A DNA stretch of 59,452 nt from Deltaproteobacteria bacterium (GCA_947466225.1 CANIBL010000011.1:1-59452), one strand, 5' to 3'; positions 35,120-44,353 are shown, numbered from the stretch's first letter. Translations and numbers: made by a program. The notes: generated by a model not told the origin, from the letters alone.

Positions 35120-37180
35120 ATGAAATCGAGTATTTCTCCTTCTCTCGATGGGGCTATTTTGCGCCGTGCTTGTTGGGCGGCCGTTCAAAAATTGGATCCA
35201 CGGGTGCAGGAAAAAAACCCAGTAATGGGGTGTGTCTTTCTCGGGGCGGTGCTGTGCACGGGGATTGTCACGGTGGATTTTTCTTTCTTCACCCTACAAA
35301 TCACCCTCTGGCTGTGGTTTACCGTGCTCTTTGCCAACTTTGCGGAAGCGGTGGCAGAGGGAAAAGGCAAAGCGCAAACCGATGCCTTGAAAAAAATGCG
35401 AACCGATACCTTGGCAAAAAAACTTGTGGATAACGTGCCGGTGGAGATATCGGCGAAAGATCTTCATGCCGGTGATCATGTCGTTTGTCTTGCAGGCGAT
35501 TTGATCCCAGGCGATGGAGAGATTGTAGATGGCATTGCGAGTGTGGATGAGTCTGCGATCACAGGGGAGTCGGCGCCGGTAATTCGCGAAGCAGGTGGGG
35601 ATCGAAGTGCGGTAACGGGTGGTACCAAGGTATTGAGCGATCGAATCGTAATTCGTATTACCGTAGAGCCAGGCAATACCTTCTTAGATCGCATGGTGCA
35701 GATGGTAGAGGGAGCCTCGCGCAAGCCGACACCCAATGAAGTAGCACTGAACCTCTTGCTGATCAGTCTTACGCTGATCTTTGTCCTTTCTGTTGGAAGC
35801 TTAAAGGCCTTTGTGGCGTATACAGAAACCGCGTCTCATATCACCACCCATGCTGCATCGTTGCCGGTGCTGATCGCACTCTTTGTTTGTCTCATTCCCA
35901 CCACCATCAGTGGATTGCTATCTGCCATTGGTATCAGTGGTATCAATCGGTTGACGCAAAAAAACGTAATGGCCATGAGCGGGAAAGCGGTGGAAGCTTC
36001 CGGTGATATCGATGTGCTCCTTCTTGATAAAACCGGCACTATCACCTTGGGCAATCGGGAAGCTGTGGCCTTTTTGCCTGTTGCTGGAGTCTCCATGGAG
36101 CAATTGGCACAAGTTGCCCAATTGGCTTCTCTCACGGATACCACGCCAGAGGGGCGTTCTGTGGTGGTGCTAGCAAAAGAGAAATTCAACTATCGGGCCC
36201 AAGATCTGGATATGCAGACCGCTGTCTTTGTCCCATTCTCAGCAGAAACGCGACTAAGCGGTCTGGACATTCAAGAAGGCGATGTTACAAGGCGGTTACG
36301 AAAAGGCGCTACGGACTCGTTGCGGAAATTCGTGCTAGCGTATGGAGGTAACTTTCCCGAGGAAGCGCAACGCTTGTCCCTGCAAGTAGCAGAGCAAGGC
36401 GGGACTCCATTAGCAGTCGCGGATGGAATACAGGTCTTGGGGATTATTTCCTTAAAGGACACGGTGAAAGGGGGAATCAAAGAACGATTTGCCCAACTGC
36501 GGAAAATGGGCATTCGTACGGTGATGATCACAGGCGATAATCCGCTTACAGCAGCGAGTATTGCGGCTGAAGCTGGCGTGGATGACTTTATCGCAGAGGC
36601 AACTCCCGAGACCAAGCTAGCTCGGATTCGCTACGAGCAGGCAAAAGGTCATCTTGTGGGTATGATTGGAGATGGAACCAACGATGCCCCTGCATTGGCA
36701 CAGGCGGATGTCGGCGTTGCCATGAACACAGGAACTCAAGCAGCCCGTGAGGCTGGGAATATGATCGATCTCGATAGCAATCCCACGAAGCTCATCGAAA
36801 TCGTAGAGACTGGCAAACAGCTTTTGATGACACGAGGTGCCTTGACAACCTTTAGCATTGCCAACGATGTAGCCAAATATTTTGCCATTCTACCGGCTAT
36901 GTTTGCAGGCTTTTATGCAGTGGCAGATGCGACAGGGCCTTTGGCTGCGCTCAACGTAATGGGATTGCACTCTCCGCAAAGCGCTATTTTGAGTGCAGTG
37001 ATTTTCAATGCGCTTATTATTGTTTTTTTAATCCCACTTGCTTTACGTGGAGTTGCCTATCGACCCTTAGGGGCTTCTGTGATCTTGCGAAACAACCTGT
37101 TGATCTATGGGGTTGGTGGCATCATCTCCCCTTTTGTGGGGATTAAGTTATTGGACTGTATGGCGGGACTCTTCTTTTAG
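35120..37180 (+). CDS. kdpB: Potassium-transporting ATPase subunit B (P-type)
   Basis: 686 residues from the ATG at 35120, normal length. Catalytic subunit that hydrolyses ATP to drive potassium uptake. Asp303 in [10 protein letters not shown] is phosphorylated in each cycle. [11 protein letters not shown] (actuator TGES), [22 protein letters not shown] and [21 protein letters not shown] are the standard P-type ATPase motifs. The Ser of TGES, which is the inhibitory phosphorylation site in E. coli KdpB, is present. The 87 bases between it and kdpC contain no gene. Confidence 0.98.
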   Translation: MKSSISPSLDGAILRRACWAAVQKLDPRVQEKNPVMGCVFLGAVLCTGIVTVDFSFFTLQITLWLWFTVLFANFAEAVAEGKGKAQTDALKKMRTDTLAKKLVDNVPVEISAKDLHAGDHVVCLAGDLIPGDGEIVDGIASVDESAITGESAPVIREAGGDRSAVTGGTKVLSDRIVIRITVEPGNTFLDRMVQMVEGASRKPTPNEVALNLLLISLTLIFVLSVGSLKAFVAYTETASHITTHAASLPVLIALFVCLIPTTISGLLSAIGISGINRLTQKNVMAMSGKAVEASGDIDVLLLDKTGTITLGNREAVAFLPVAGVSMEQLAQVAQLASLTDTTPEGRSVVVLAKEKFNYRAQDLDMQTAVFVPFSAETRLSGLDIQEGDVTRRLRKGATDSLRKFVLAYGGNFPEEAQRLSLQVAEQGGTPLAVADGIQVLGIISLKDTVKGGIKERFAQLRKMGIRTVMITGDNPLTAASIAAEAGVDDFIAEATPETKLARIRYEQAKGHLVGMIGDGTNDAPALAQADVGVAMNTGTQAAREAGNMIDLDSNPTKLIEIVETGKQLLMTRGALTTFSIANDVAKYFAILPAMFAGFYAVADATGPLAALNVMGLHSPQSAILSAVIFNALIIVFLIPLALRGVAYRPLGASVILRNNLLIYGVGGIISPFVGIKLLDCMAGLFF

Positions 37181-37267
37181 GACGTCCAACTTATACTTGC
37201 TGGGCATCTTCCTCGATGGTGGAAGAAAATCGACGTTGCCCTCATTGGTAGAAAAGAAAGGGACTTC

Positions 37268-37825
37268 ATGATGAAAACCTGTTGGATCTCGCTTCGGATG
37301 TTGGTCCTTCTCACTCTGCTTACAGGTGGGGTCTATCCATTGTTGATCACCCTCGTGGGCCACCAACTTTGGCCAAAGGAATCTACTGGGAGTTTGGTCT
37401 ATGCACCGTCGGGTACTCTTGTCGGATCGGCTCTCTTGGCCCAAAAATTCACCCAAGCACAGTATTTTCATCCGCGTCCTTCTGCTGCAGATTATATTGC
37501 GGTTCCCTCCGGGGCTAGCAACCAATCTGGTACGAGTCAAGCCTTCGCCAATCGGGTACAAAAGCAGCGCCAACAAACGGGTGATGCAACACCAGCCGAG
37601 CTATTGACCACATCAGCCAGTGGGTTGGATCCGCATCTTTCCGTTGAATCCGTGCGGTACCAAGTGCGGCGTGTGGGGGAAGCCAGGAAGCTTTCTGAAT
37701 CTCAACTTCACCGATTACAAGTCCAGATCCATCTTCAGACCACATACCCGCTACTGGGATTTATTGGTAAGAAGGTCGTGAATGTCTTGCTGTTGAACCA
37801 AGCTCTGGATCGAGAATTTCCATGA
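37268..37825 (+). CDS. kdpC: Potassium-transporting ATPase subunit C
   Basis: 185 residues, normal length. Single N-terminal membrane helix (WISLRMLVLLTLLTGGVYPLLITLVGHQLWP) and a periplasmic domain with the conserved SALLAQKFTQAQYFHPRPSA and SGLDPHLS motifs. KdpC raises the affinity of the KdpAB complex for potassium or ATP. The start is one of two adjacent ATGs (37268 or 37271). Its stop codon overlaps the kdpD start by four bases (ATGA), so kdpD is translationally coupled. Confidence 0.97.
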   Translation: MMKTCWISLRMLVLLTLLTGGVYPLLITLVGHQLWPKESTGSLVYAPSGTLVGSALLAQKFTQAQYFHPRPSAADYIAVPSGASNQSGTSQAFANRVQKQRQQTGDATPAELLTTSASGLDPHLSVESVRYQVRRVGEARKLSESQLHRLQVQIHLQTTYPLLGFIGKKVVNVLLLNQALDREFP

Positions 37826-39816
37826 ACGAGTTCGATACGGATATCCGTCCCAATCCAGATCAATTGCTATTGACCCTGCAAAAGAAAGCCTACAATCCAA
37901 CGATTGGGCGTCTCAAAATTTTTCTGGGCATGGCAGCCGGGGTGGGAAAAACCTACGCGATGCTACGAGCCGCACAAGAGTTGCAAAATAAAGGTGTGAA
38001 GGTTGTGGTGGGTATTGTGGAAACCCATCAGCGAAAAGAAACCCAGGCACAGATGGTTGGGTTGGAGGTTTTGCCTCGAAAACCTTTTACTTATAAGGGA
38101 AAAACCCTAGAAGAATTTGATCTCGATACGGCATTGAAACGCGCCCCGGCTTTACTACTTGTTGATGAGCTAGCGCACACCAATGTGCCAGGTAGCCGAA
38201 ACAACAAGCGCTATTTGGATATTTTGGAACTGTTGCATGCTGGTATCGATGTATATACGGCCGTCAATGTGCAACATATGGAGAGCCGAAGCCATACGGT
38301 AAAGGAAATCACAGAAATTACAGTGCGCGAGACCGTGCCAGATTCCTTTTTCGACGTAGCCGACGAGATCGTCGTCATTGATTTACCGCCAGAGGATCTG
38401 CTACAGCGCCTCCAAGAAGGTTTGATATATGGATCTGAGCGAGCCAGAGCCGCTGAAGCCAATTTCTTTCAAGAGGGTACACTCACGGCCTTGAGAGAAA
38501 TGGCATTGCGTGCTGCTGCGGAGCGGGTAGATAAAGATTTACGCGAGTATCGGGTGGCACATAATGTGCAAGAAATTTGGAAGAGTAGCCATCGTCTATT
38601 GGTGGCAGTTTTTGCCAGCCCCTATGCTGAAACGTTGATTCGCTCCACGCGTCGGTTGGCAGACAGTTTGAGTGCCTCATGGGTTGGTGCCTATGTAGAT
38701 GACAACAAGCCGCTATCCGCAGAGGAAAAACAACTTCTTGCTCGAAATATGACCCTGGTGCAAGAGCTGGGCGGAGAAGTAGTAACCCGCAAAGATGAAG
38801 ATCCAGTACGTGGGTTGATTCGCATTGCGCGCCAACACAATGCAACCCAGATTGTGTTGGGGAAATCCGCCCGACCATGGTGGTATACGGTGTTTTCAGG
38901 CGGTTCCTTCGTGAGTCGCCTCATGCGATCTTCAGGTGATATTGATATCTACTCCATTTCTCAAACCTCTCCAGAAAATGGAGCGAAACAATTCTTGACG
39001 GGCACAAAAAAAGGCACATTAGAAGCGGTTAGCAATGAATGGGGCCTCTTGGCTACAATCTCCATTGGCAGTTGGTTTTTAGCTGGAGTGGTAAACCAGG
39101 TACTGGGGCCTTTATCGGTGGGGTTTGTTTTTTTGCTCTCCGTATGCCTTTCCGGTCTTTTTTTGACGAGAACGTCGATTTTATTATTGGCTACGATTTT
39201 TGCTTGCGTCCATGATTTCTTTTTTATCCCGCCGGTATATACTTTTCGCATTTCCCATTCAGAAGATGCCCTGATGCTGCTGATGTTTTTTGTTTCCGCC
39301 GCTATCATGGGGCATCTCACCAGTCGATTGCGTATGCGAGAGAAAAATTTGCTGGCCCGAGAGGATAGTTTGTTGGCCTCCTACTCTCTGGCAAAAAGCC
39401 TACTTTCTGCCCGGGGGATTCGGGAAGTGGTACATGTAGGCTCCATCTACATGGAGCAGGCTTTTCCTTTTCAGGTATTGGTGTTGTGCCAATATGCTCA
39501 AAGAGAAGAACATGCCGGGAGCTGGGGTTTTACCTACATGGAAGCCAAAGAAAAGGGGGTGATTCAATGGGTGCTCACCAACGGACAACATGCCGGACGC
39601 TTTACTCAAACGTTGTCTGCCAGTCATGGCTACTATATTCCGCTTATGGGAAAAGATCGCGTCTTGGGGGTGATCGGCATCAATGCGACGGATATCCCGA
39701 ACCTCGAAGGCGAACAAGTAACAATGTTGGAGAATGTAGGCAATCAGATCGCATCTGCATTGGAACGAGAGATTTTCCATGAGCAAGCAAAAGGGAATTT
39801 TACCGCAATAAAATAA
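37822..39816 (+). CDS. kdpD: KdpD-type sensor without its histidine kinase module
   Basis: 664 residues, against about 890 for full KdpD. The N-terminal KdpD domain has the Walker A-like GMAAGVGKTYAML and VDELAHTNVPGSRNNKRY. A universal-stress-like domain follows (RLLVAVFASPYAETLIRSTRRLADSL), then four membrane helices (about 405-500) and a GAF-like domain ending in EGEQVTMLENVGNQIASALERE. After that the protein stops. The HisKA phospho-acceptor and HATPase domains are missing and no further coding sequence for them follows, nor is there a kdpE. It is coupled to kdpC. It may sense potassium or a nucleotide and act on the pump or on another kinase; that is inference. Short KdpD forms are known in cyanobacteria and some others. 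Confidence 0.93.
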   Translation: MNEFDTDIRPNPDQLLLTLQKKAYNPTIGRLKIFLGMAAGVGKTYAMLRAAQELQNKGVKVVVGIVETHQRKETQAQMVGLEVLPRKPFTYKGKTLEEFDLDTALKRAPALLLVDELAHTNVPGSRNNKRYLDILELLHAGIDVYTAVNVQHMESRSHTVKEITEITVRETVPDSFFDVADEIVVIDLPPEDLLQRLQEGLIYGSERARAAEANFFQEGTLTALREMALRAAAERVDKDLREYRVAHNVQEIWKSSHRLLVAVFASPYAETLIRSTRRLADSLSASWVGAYVDDNKPLSAEEKQLLARNMTLVQELGGEVVTRKDEDPVRGLIRIARQHNATQIVLGKSARPWWYTVFSGGSFVSRLMRSSGDIDIYSISQTSPENGAKQFLTGTKKGTLEAVSNEWGLLATISIGSWFLAGVVNQVLGPLSVGFVFLLSVCLSGLFLTRTSILLLATIFACVHDFFFIPPVYTFRISHSEDALMLLMFFVSAAIMGHLTSRLRMREKNLLAREDSLLASYSLAKSLLSARGIREVVHVGSIYMEQAFPFQVLVLCQYAQREEHAGSWGFTYMEAKEKGVIQWVLTNGQHAGRFTQTLSASHGYYIPLMGKDRVLGVIGINATDIPNLEGEQVTMLENVGNQIASALEREIFHEQAKGNFTAIK

Positions 39817-39896
39817 ATATTGACGGCCAATAGAAATGCCAGGCAGTCTTTTTACAACATATCTACATAATACGACCTGTATATAAGGGGACTAGC

Positions 39897-41606
39897 ATGA
39901 CGGTCATCCAAGGGGGCGTAGTCCGCGCTTGTGGAATTTTTTTCATGTGTGTGCTTTCCAGCGCCTTTCTCCATGGACTTCCGAGAGAAATCTTTTTACT
40001 CGAGCAGGCGCGTGATTTGATTGCAGCGCATGAAAAACAGGTTCGGGCTTTACAAAAAGAAGCGAACTTGGCCTGGTGGGATGCCAGCCTCTCGGGAAAA
40101 GATGCAGACTTTACAAGAAAAGAGAAGCTGCAGAACCAGCTAGATTCGGTTCTTCATAATGAAGTACGCTTTGCTGAGATTAAGGAGTTACGAAATGAAC
40201 CTCGTTGGTTCAAATTAGACCGATCTGTTGCCAGACAAATCGAGCTTCTGTTCTATACCTACCAACCGGCTCAGGTAGATCCAGAGCTAAATCGCCAGAT
40301 GAATGCCAAAAGCAATGCTATCGAGCAGATGTTCAATACCTATCGGGCTAAAGTGGGCGATAAATCCTATACCTCCAATGAAATTTCTGACTTACTCAAA
40401 AACTCTCTTTCTTCTCAAGAGCGTCAGCAAGCGTGGGAAGCAAGCAAAGGAGTGGGGAGAGTTGTCGAAAAGGATCTGTTGGAACTGGTACATTTGCGCA
40501 ATCAATCCGCTCAAAGCTTGGGATATCCCAATTTTCACGCCATGCAATTGGCATTGAATGAGCAAAATTCTGTTCAAGTGTTGCAATTATTTGATGAGTT
40601 AGATGCTCTTACACGGGAGCCCTTTCTTCGCGTAAAAGCAGAAATCGATGATAAATTGGCGGCTCGTTTTCAAATCTCGCCAGATGCATTGATGCCATGG
40701 CACTATCAGGATCTCTTTTTTCAAGAGGTCCCTGCCGTTTTCGATTACAATCCAGACTTGATTTATGACAAAGAAAAAATCGATCTTGCTGACATGACTC
40801 GCCGGTTTTATGCCTCCATCGGTTTACCCATCGATGACATTTTGCAAAAAAGCAGTTTGTATGAGCAACCAGGCAAAAGCCCCCATGCCTTTTGCACCGA
40901 TATCGATCGAGAAGGCGATGTACGGGTGTTGATGAACTACCAACCCAATCAATATTGGATGAGTACTTCGCTCCATGAGTTTGGGCATTCAGTCTATAGC
41001 AGTAAATATATTCCACATTCTGTTCCATACCTCTTGCGTGGGGAAGCGCATATCCTCACCACAGAAGGATTGGCGATGATGTTTCAACGACTGGTACGAA
41101 AGGCCAGTTGGTTGCAGCAAATGGGGGTAACCATTGCAGATCCGGAAGGGATGAATGTGGCGGAGAAAAAAATGATGCGGGCAGAATTGTTGATTTTTTC
41201 TCGTTGGACCCAGGTGATTTTCCGATTTGAGAAAGCGATGTACGAAAATCCGGATCAAGATCTGAATGCACTATGGTGGGATTTGGTAGAAAAATACCAA
41301 GGATTGAAACGTCCAGCTGGGCGAAATGCACCCGATTATGCCACGAAAATTCATGTGGTTGTGGCGCCTTGCTATTACCATAACTATGAAATGGGAGAGC
41401 TCTTTGCTTCTCAAGTACATCACACAATTGCCAAGGCACTGGGTCAGTCGCCGGCACAGACCATATATGTCAATCAGCCCAAAGTGGGGCAATATTTGCA
41501 AGAAAAAATCTTTGCGCCAGGGGCGACACTAAATTGGAATGAATTGACGAAATTTGCCACCGGCGCGCCGCTTTCTACAGCGGCGTTTGTAGAGGATCTT
41601 CGCTAG
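39897..41606 (+). CDS. Exported ACE-like (M2 family) zinc metallopeptidase
   Basis: 569 residues. AAGGGG precedes the ATG and the first ~28 residues form a signal peptide. LHEFGHSVYSSKYI gives the zinc ligands His360 and His364 with catalytic Glu361. ILTTEGLAMMFQ supplies the third ligand, Glu390. The later stretch WWDLVEKYQGLKRP...APDYATKIHV resembles the M2 peptidyl-dipeptidase family (angiotensin-converting enzyme), where a similar WWELRLKYQG segment precedes a late conserved region. M3 or M32 peptidases share HEFGH but fit the rest less well. It probably cleaves dipeptides from peptide ends in the periplasm. It stands alone, with a terminator element directly after the stop. Confidence 0.8.
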   Translation: MTVIQGGVVRACGIFFMCVLSSAFLHGLPREIFLLEQARDLIAAHEKQVRALQKEANLAWWDASLSGKDADFTRKEKLQNQLDSVLHNEVRFAEIKELRNEPRWFKLDRSVARQIELLFYTYQPAQVDPELNRQMNAKSNAIEQMFNTYRAKVGDKSYTSNEISDLLKNSLSSQERQQAWEASKGVGRVVEKDLLELVHLRNQSAQSLGYPNFHAMQLALNEQNSVQVLQLFDELDALTREPFLRVKAEIDDKLAARFQISPDALMPWHYQDLFFQEVPAVFDYNPDLIYDKEKIDLADMTRRFYASIGLPIDDILQKSSLYEQPGKSPHAFCTDIDREGDVRVLMNYQPNQYWMSTSLHEFGHSVYSSKYIPHSVPYLLRGEAHILTTEGLAMMFQRLVRKASWLQQMGVTIADPEGMNVAEKKMMRAELLIFSRWTQVIFRFEKAMYENPDQDLNALWWDLVEKYQGLKRPAGRNAPDYATKIHVVVAPCYYHNYEMGELFASQVHHTIAKALGQSPAQTIYVNQPKVGQYLQEKIFAPGATLNWNELTKFATGAPLSTAAFVEDLR

Positions 41607-41611
41607 GTTTT

Positions 41612-41645
41612 ATTTTTTTGCGGAACCACCTGCGGAGTTTCCGCA
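41612..41645. terminator. Nested-palindrome terminator element, left foldback copy
   Basis: On the minus strand the core reads GCGGAAACTCCGCAGGTGGTTCCGC, a stem of seven pairs around an inner GC-rich hairpin, with a T-run on the plus-strand 5' side. It starts six bases after the stop codon of the metallopeptidase gene. It is also the outer end of the 57-base inverted repeat. Confidence 0.55.
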
Positions 41646-42091
41646 CCTCCTTGCGAGGAGATGGAGAGAAGGGTAATCAGAAAAATTGCAGATAAATCCA
41701 AGGCCGGCGCGACGATCGGATCCTCCCAACTCTCAAAATCGCAAGCAAAGTCCTTGTCTGGGACCCACTACTCTAGGTTGTGATTTGTGACCCGTCGGGG
41801 CCCCCCGATCTGCTGCCCTTGGATTTATCTGCAATTTTTCTGATTACCCCTCTCTGTCCTGCAAAGAGGAGAAGAACACGAGAGCTTGGGAAAAAATTCC
41901 AGCATGCGACACGGGCAGCCAGACAGAAGGGGCCCAACGGGTCACAAATCGCAGCCACAGAATTGGATGTCCATGACGAGCGTTATATCTGCGATTTTGA
42001 AAGGTGGGAAGATTCTGTCTGAGCGCCGACCGTGTCTCCTTATGGGATTCTTTCCCATGCTCTTGTTTCTCTCCATCTCCTCGCAAGGAGG

Positions 42092-42124
42092 TGCGGAAAC
42101 TCCGCAGGTGGTTCCGCAAAAAAC
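42092..42124. terminator. Nested-palindrome terminator element, right foldback copy
   Basis: Same sequence as the copy at 41612, in the opposite orientation. It lies 12 bases beyond the stop codon of the minus-strand ABC ATPase gene and ends in an A-run, which becomes a U-run for transcripts coming from the metallopeptidase side and an A-run for the ABC side. Confidence 0.55.
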
Positions 42125-42135
42125 ACAGCAAAAAA

Positions 42136-42831
42136 TCAAGAAGCAAAAACCAACGCTTCCAATGCTGCCAAGCGTTGCTCTCCCAAAGGAGGGGCTCGAT
42201 ACATGTGCCCCTGACGCAAGCAATATGCTTGGGTAACAAATCGCGCCAAAACCGGAAGCAAATGGCAACTGATCAAGGTTGGTTTTTTTTCTACTTTCCG
42301 CGCTTCTAAATAGGCCTCTAAAATGCGAATATGATATACATCAAGCCCTGCATGGGGCTCATCGAGGATCAATAAATCAGGATCAAAGAAAGTGGCAAGG
42401 GCAAGACCTACCAGTTTTTTCATCCCATGAGAGCAATGTGCTATAGGTACAGAAAGAAAATGGGATCCCCCCCACGTATCCATTTCTTTTTTTGCAACCT
42501 CTTTTCCATGGGGTATTTGTCGCAGCGAACATGCATAAGTCAGCAATTCCCATGGGGTGGCCCAAGGGGGAAGTTCCAGATGTTGGGGTAGGTACCCAAT
42601 GGTACTTTTGAGGCGCCAATCTGAGGTGTGAAGCTGTTTTCCGCACATCAAAATCGTGCCAGAGGTAGCAGACAAATTGCCCGAAATGAGTTGCAGCAAT
42701 GTGGATTTTCCTGCTCCGTTTCCTCCGAGGAGTGCAGTGCAATCCGATGGAGCCAGTTCTATGTCGATACCATCGAGTACCTGCTGCGTACCAAAGGTGT
42801 GGTGAATATTTCGTACTTCTAAGAAATTCAT
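42136..42831 (-). CDS. ABC transporter ATP-binding protein with degenerate signature
   Basis: 231 residues from the ATG at 42831 (GGAG nine bases upstream, ATGA overlap with the preceding gene). Walker A GGNGAGKST is at 36-44, YLPQHLEL is the Q-loop and LLILDEPHAGLD is Walker B with the D-loop. The signature, normally LSGGMKQR, reads CSHGMKKLVG. The Leu and first Gly are lost, which is seen in some CcmA-like or ABC-2 type exporters but is unusual. The switch His is in LISCHLLP. The partner is the membrane protein encoded just upstream, so this is a two-gene ABC-2-like exporter with unknown cargo. Confidence 0.88.
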   Translation of the reverse strand: MNFLEVRNIHHTFGTQQVLDGIDIELAPSDCTALLGGNGAGKSTLLQLISGNLSATSGTILMCGKQLHTSDWRLKSTIGYLPQHLELPPWATPWELLTYACSLRQIPHGKEVAKKEMDTWGGSHFLSVPIAHCSHGMKKLVGLALATFFDPDLLILDEPHAGLDVYHIRILEAYLEARKVEKKPTLISCHLLPVLARFVTQAYCLRQGHMYRAPPLGEQRLAALEALVFAS

Positions 42832-43934
42832 GGTCGGTTTCTCCCCAGTTGGCTTTGGGTACCATAGCGATATAAGATCGGAAATCCGATCCACGCCCAT
42901 GGTGTTGCATACAGTGCGCTGGCAAAGAGCAAACCAGCCAGGAGCGAAAGTAAAAAAGGCAAAGTCGGTATACGTGGATCCAGTTGCAGCCAGGTGCTAG
43001 AGAGTACCCACAAAGGAGCTGCATAAACACCAATAAAAAGTACACCCACAGGAGTAGATAGAGATCCTCCTGCTTGCGCTCCCATCCACCATCCGATGGT
43101 GCATGATATGCCGCCTAGTAACCCGATGCTACCTGTACACAAATAGAGGGATTGAAGATAGGTATGATGGGAAATGCCATGCTGACTTTCCCATCTAGAG
43201 TAGCGCAAATTGCAGGAAAGCTGTTGGGTAAGCTGCCATATCGCTAGCAATGCGAGGCAAAACGTATATAAAACACCGACAAAAAGGGGCAAATTTTTGT
43301 ATGCGATGTATCCAGTTCCAAGGTGTAAGAGAAAAAGCAGGGTGATGTGAACCCTCTTCTTCTTGGGAAGGAAAAGAGGGTGTAGCAGACTCCATACCAG
43401 TGCACCTCGAGGAGAAGTGGGGATTTTTGGGGGGTGGGTAGAAAAAGTCTCCTCTCTTTGCGTTGTTTTTGCGGACCCATATCCCAATAGCATAGAAAAA
43501 AGAGAAAAAAGGCACCAATGAAGCAGAGGTCTGGGTTCCAATGCCCATCGACAGAGTAGGACGGTAGTAAGGGTCAACATCAGATAAAAGAAGAGATGTA
43601 ATATGCATTTTATACGCTGGCTTTCTCTGGGATTGCCTCCGATTTGGGTATGGAAACTCCACCAGGATTCTGCATCGAGCCACAGGGTGCAGCAGCGCAA
43701 TCCGGCCCCATGAAGGGTGAAGATCAACCAAAGAAAACCTGTTGAAACCCACATATGGATTTGGGGCGATAGCACCCCAATTTTATGGTGCAAGAGATCT
43801 TGTAACATATACAGTAAAAGTGATAACACCCCAAAAAAACAGAGAAAGAGCGTACAAGCGGGGAGGAAATGCTCGTGCAACCACCGAGAGTGGGTATGGG
43901 TCCAGGCCCGAATCAGGCGAAAATGGGCATGCAT
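42828..43934 (-). CDS. Polytopic membrane protein, probable partner of the ABC ATPase
   Basis: 368 residues with about ten hydrophobic segments (for example FLPACTLFLCFFGVLSLLLYML, MWVSTGFLWLIFTLHG, LFLLHLGTGYIAY, LLGGISCTIGWWMGA, LPFLLSLLAGLLFASALYATPWAWIG). GGAG precedes the ATG. It matches no permease family that I can name, but the four-base overlap with the ATPase gene makes it the likely transmembrane subunit. The layout, a heme-exporter-like pair of permease then ATPase, would fit CcmB/CcmA, yet no ccm motif is evident. Confidence 0.75.
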   Translation of the reverse strand: MHAHFRLIRAWTHTHSRWLHEHFLPACTLFLCFFGVLSLLLYMLQDLLHHKIGVLSPQIHMWVSTGFLWLIFTLHGAGLRCCTLWLDAESWWSFHTQIGGNPRESQRIKCILHLFFYLMLTLTTVLLCRWALEPRPLLHWCLFSLFSMLLGYGSAKTTQREETFSTHPPKIPTSPRGALVWSLLHPLFLPKKKRVHITLLFLLHLGTGYIAYKNLPLFVGVLYTFCLALLAIWQLTQQLSCNLRYSRWESQHGISHHTYLQSLYLCTGSIGLLGGISCTIGWWMGAQAGGSLSTPVGVLFIGVYAAPLWVLSSTWLQLDPRIPTLPFLLSLLAGLLFASALYATPWAWIGFPILYRYGTQSQLGRNRP

Positions 43935-43967
43935 ATTGTCGGGCTCCTTTCCAAAGATCCGTAAATA

Positions 43968-44005
43968 AAAAGCCCCCTTCCAGAGATGGAAGAGGGCTTT
44001 TTAAG
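43968..44005. terminator. Bidirectional intrinsic terminator
   Basis: AAAAAGCCC...CTTCCA and TGGAAGAGGGCTTTTT form a stem of about 14 pairs around GAGA, with A and T runs at its two ends. It separates the histone-like gene (minus strand, ends at 44033) from the membrane protein gene (starts at 43934). Confidence 0.9.
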
Positions 44006-44032
44006 ATCATGCAAAATACGCAAAGAAATGGC

Positions 44033-44353
44033 TTATTTCTTTGCTTTCGTTGTCTTCTTTTTCGCTACTTTTTTTGCGGCTTTTTTCTTAGCAGCTTTCT
44101 TCTTTGGGGCTTTTTTCGCTACTTTTTTCTTTGTAGCTTTCTTGGCCACTTTCTTTGTGGTCTTCTTTTTTGCTACTTTTTTCTTCGTAGCTTTCTTGGC
44201 CACTTTTTTCTTCGTAGCTTTCTTCGCTACTTTTTTTGTGGTCTTCTTCGTGGTCTTCTTTTTTGTGGTCTTTTTCTTCTTCGTGGTCTTCTTTGCGGCA
44301 GGTTTCGCTACGATACCTTCTGCAGTTGCAGCAGCGGCTTTCTTCTTCACCAT
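44033..44353 (-). CDS. Histone H1-like Lys/Ala/Thr-rich DNA-binding protein
   Basis: 106 residues, more than half Lys, Ala or Thr, built from repeats of the type KKATKKKVA and KKTTKK. GAGGAG stands before the ATG. Such chains resemble the C-terminal tail of histone H1 and bacterial homologues (chlamydial Hc2, Bordetella BpH2, Pseudomonas AlgP, myxobacterial H1-like proteins) that bind and compact DNA without sequence specificity. The gene is monocistronic and closed by a strong terminator. The internal repeats (about 44060-44290) are coding and can vary in number. A frame in the opposite strand and one shifted on the same strand are shadows of this repeat. Confidence 0.88.
   Translation of the reverse strand: MVKKKAAAATAEGIVAKPAAKKTTKKKKTTKKKTTKKTTKKVAKKATKKKVAKKATKKKVAKKKTTKKVAKKATKKKVAKKAPKKKAAKKKAAKKVAKKKTTKAKK

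Larger units (their letters stand above)
41607..42135. repeat. 530-bp foldback region of inverted, decayed gene fragments
   Basis: Between two convergent genes lie several inverted pairs: a perfect 57-base pair (41614-41670 and 42067-42123), a perfect 33-base pair (41671-41703 and 41817-41849) and a longer diverged pair (about 41720-41816 and 41930-42016). Read outward on each arm the DNA encodes related peptide pieces (CDFESWEDPIVAPALDLSA on the left minus strand, CDFERWEDSV on the right plus strand, both then LSISSQGGAETPQVVPQK), with stops and a frameshift. It is therefore two inverted copies of the 3' part of a decayed membrane-protein gene. Confidence 0.8.

Noticed and set aside
41780..42239. 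Plus- and minus-strand frames of 80-130 codons inside the foldback region, one with a signal-peptide-like stretch
   Set aside because: They are interrupted versions of a duplicated gene end. Peptide similarity between arms is spread over different frames, which means decay and not an intact gene.
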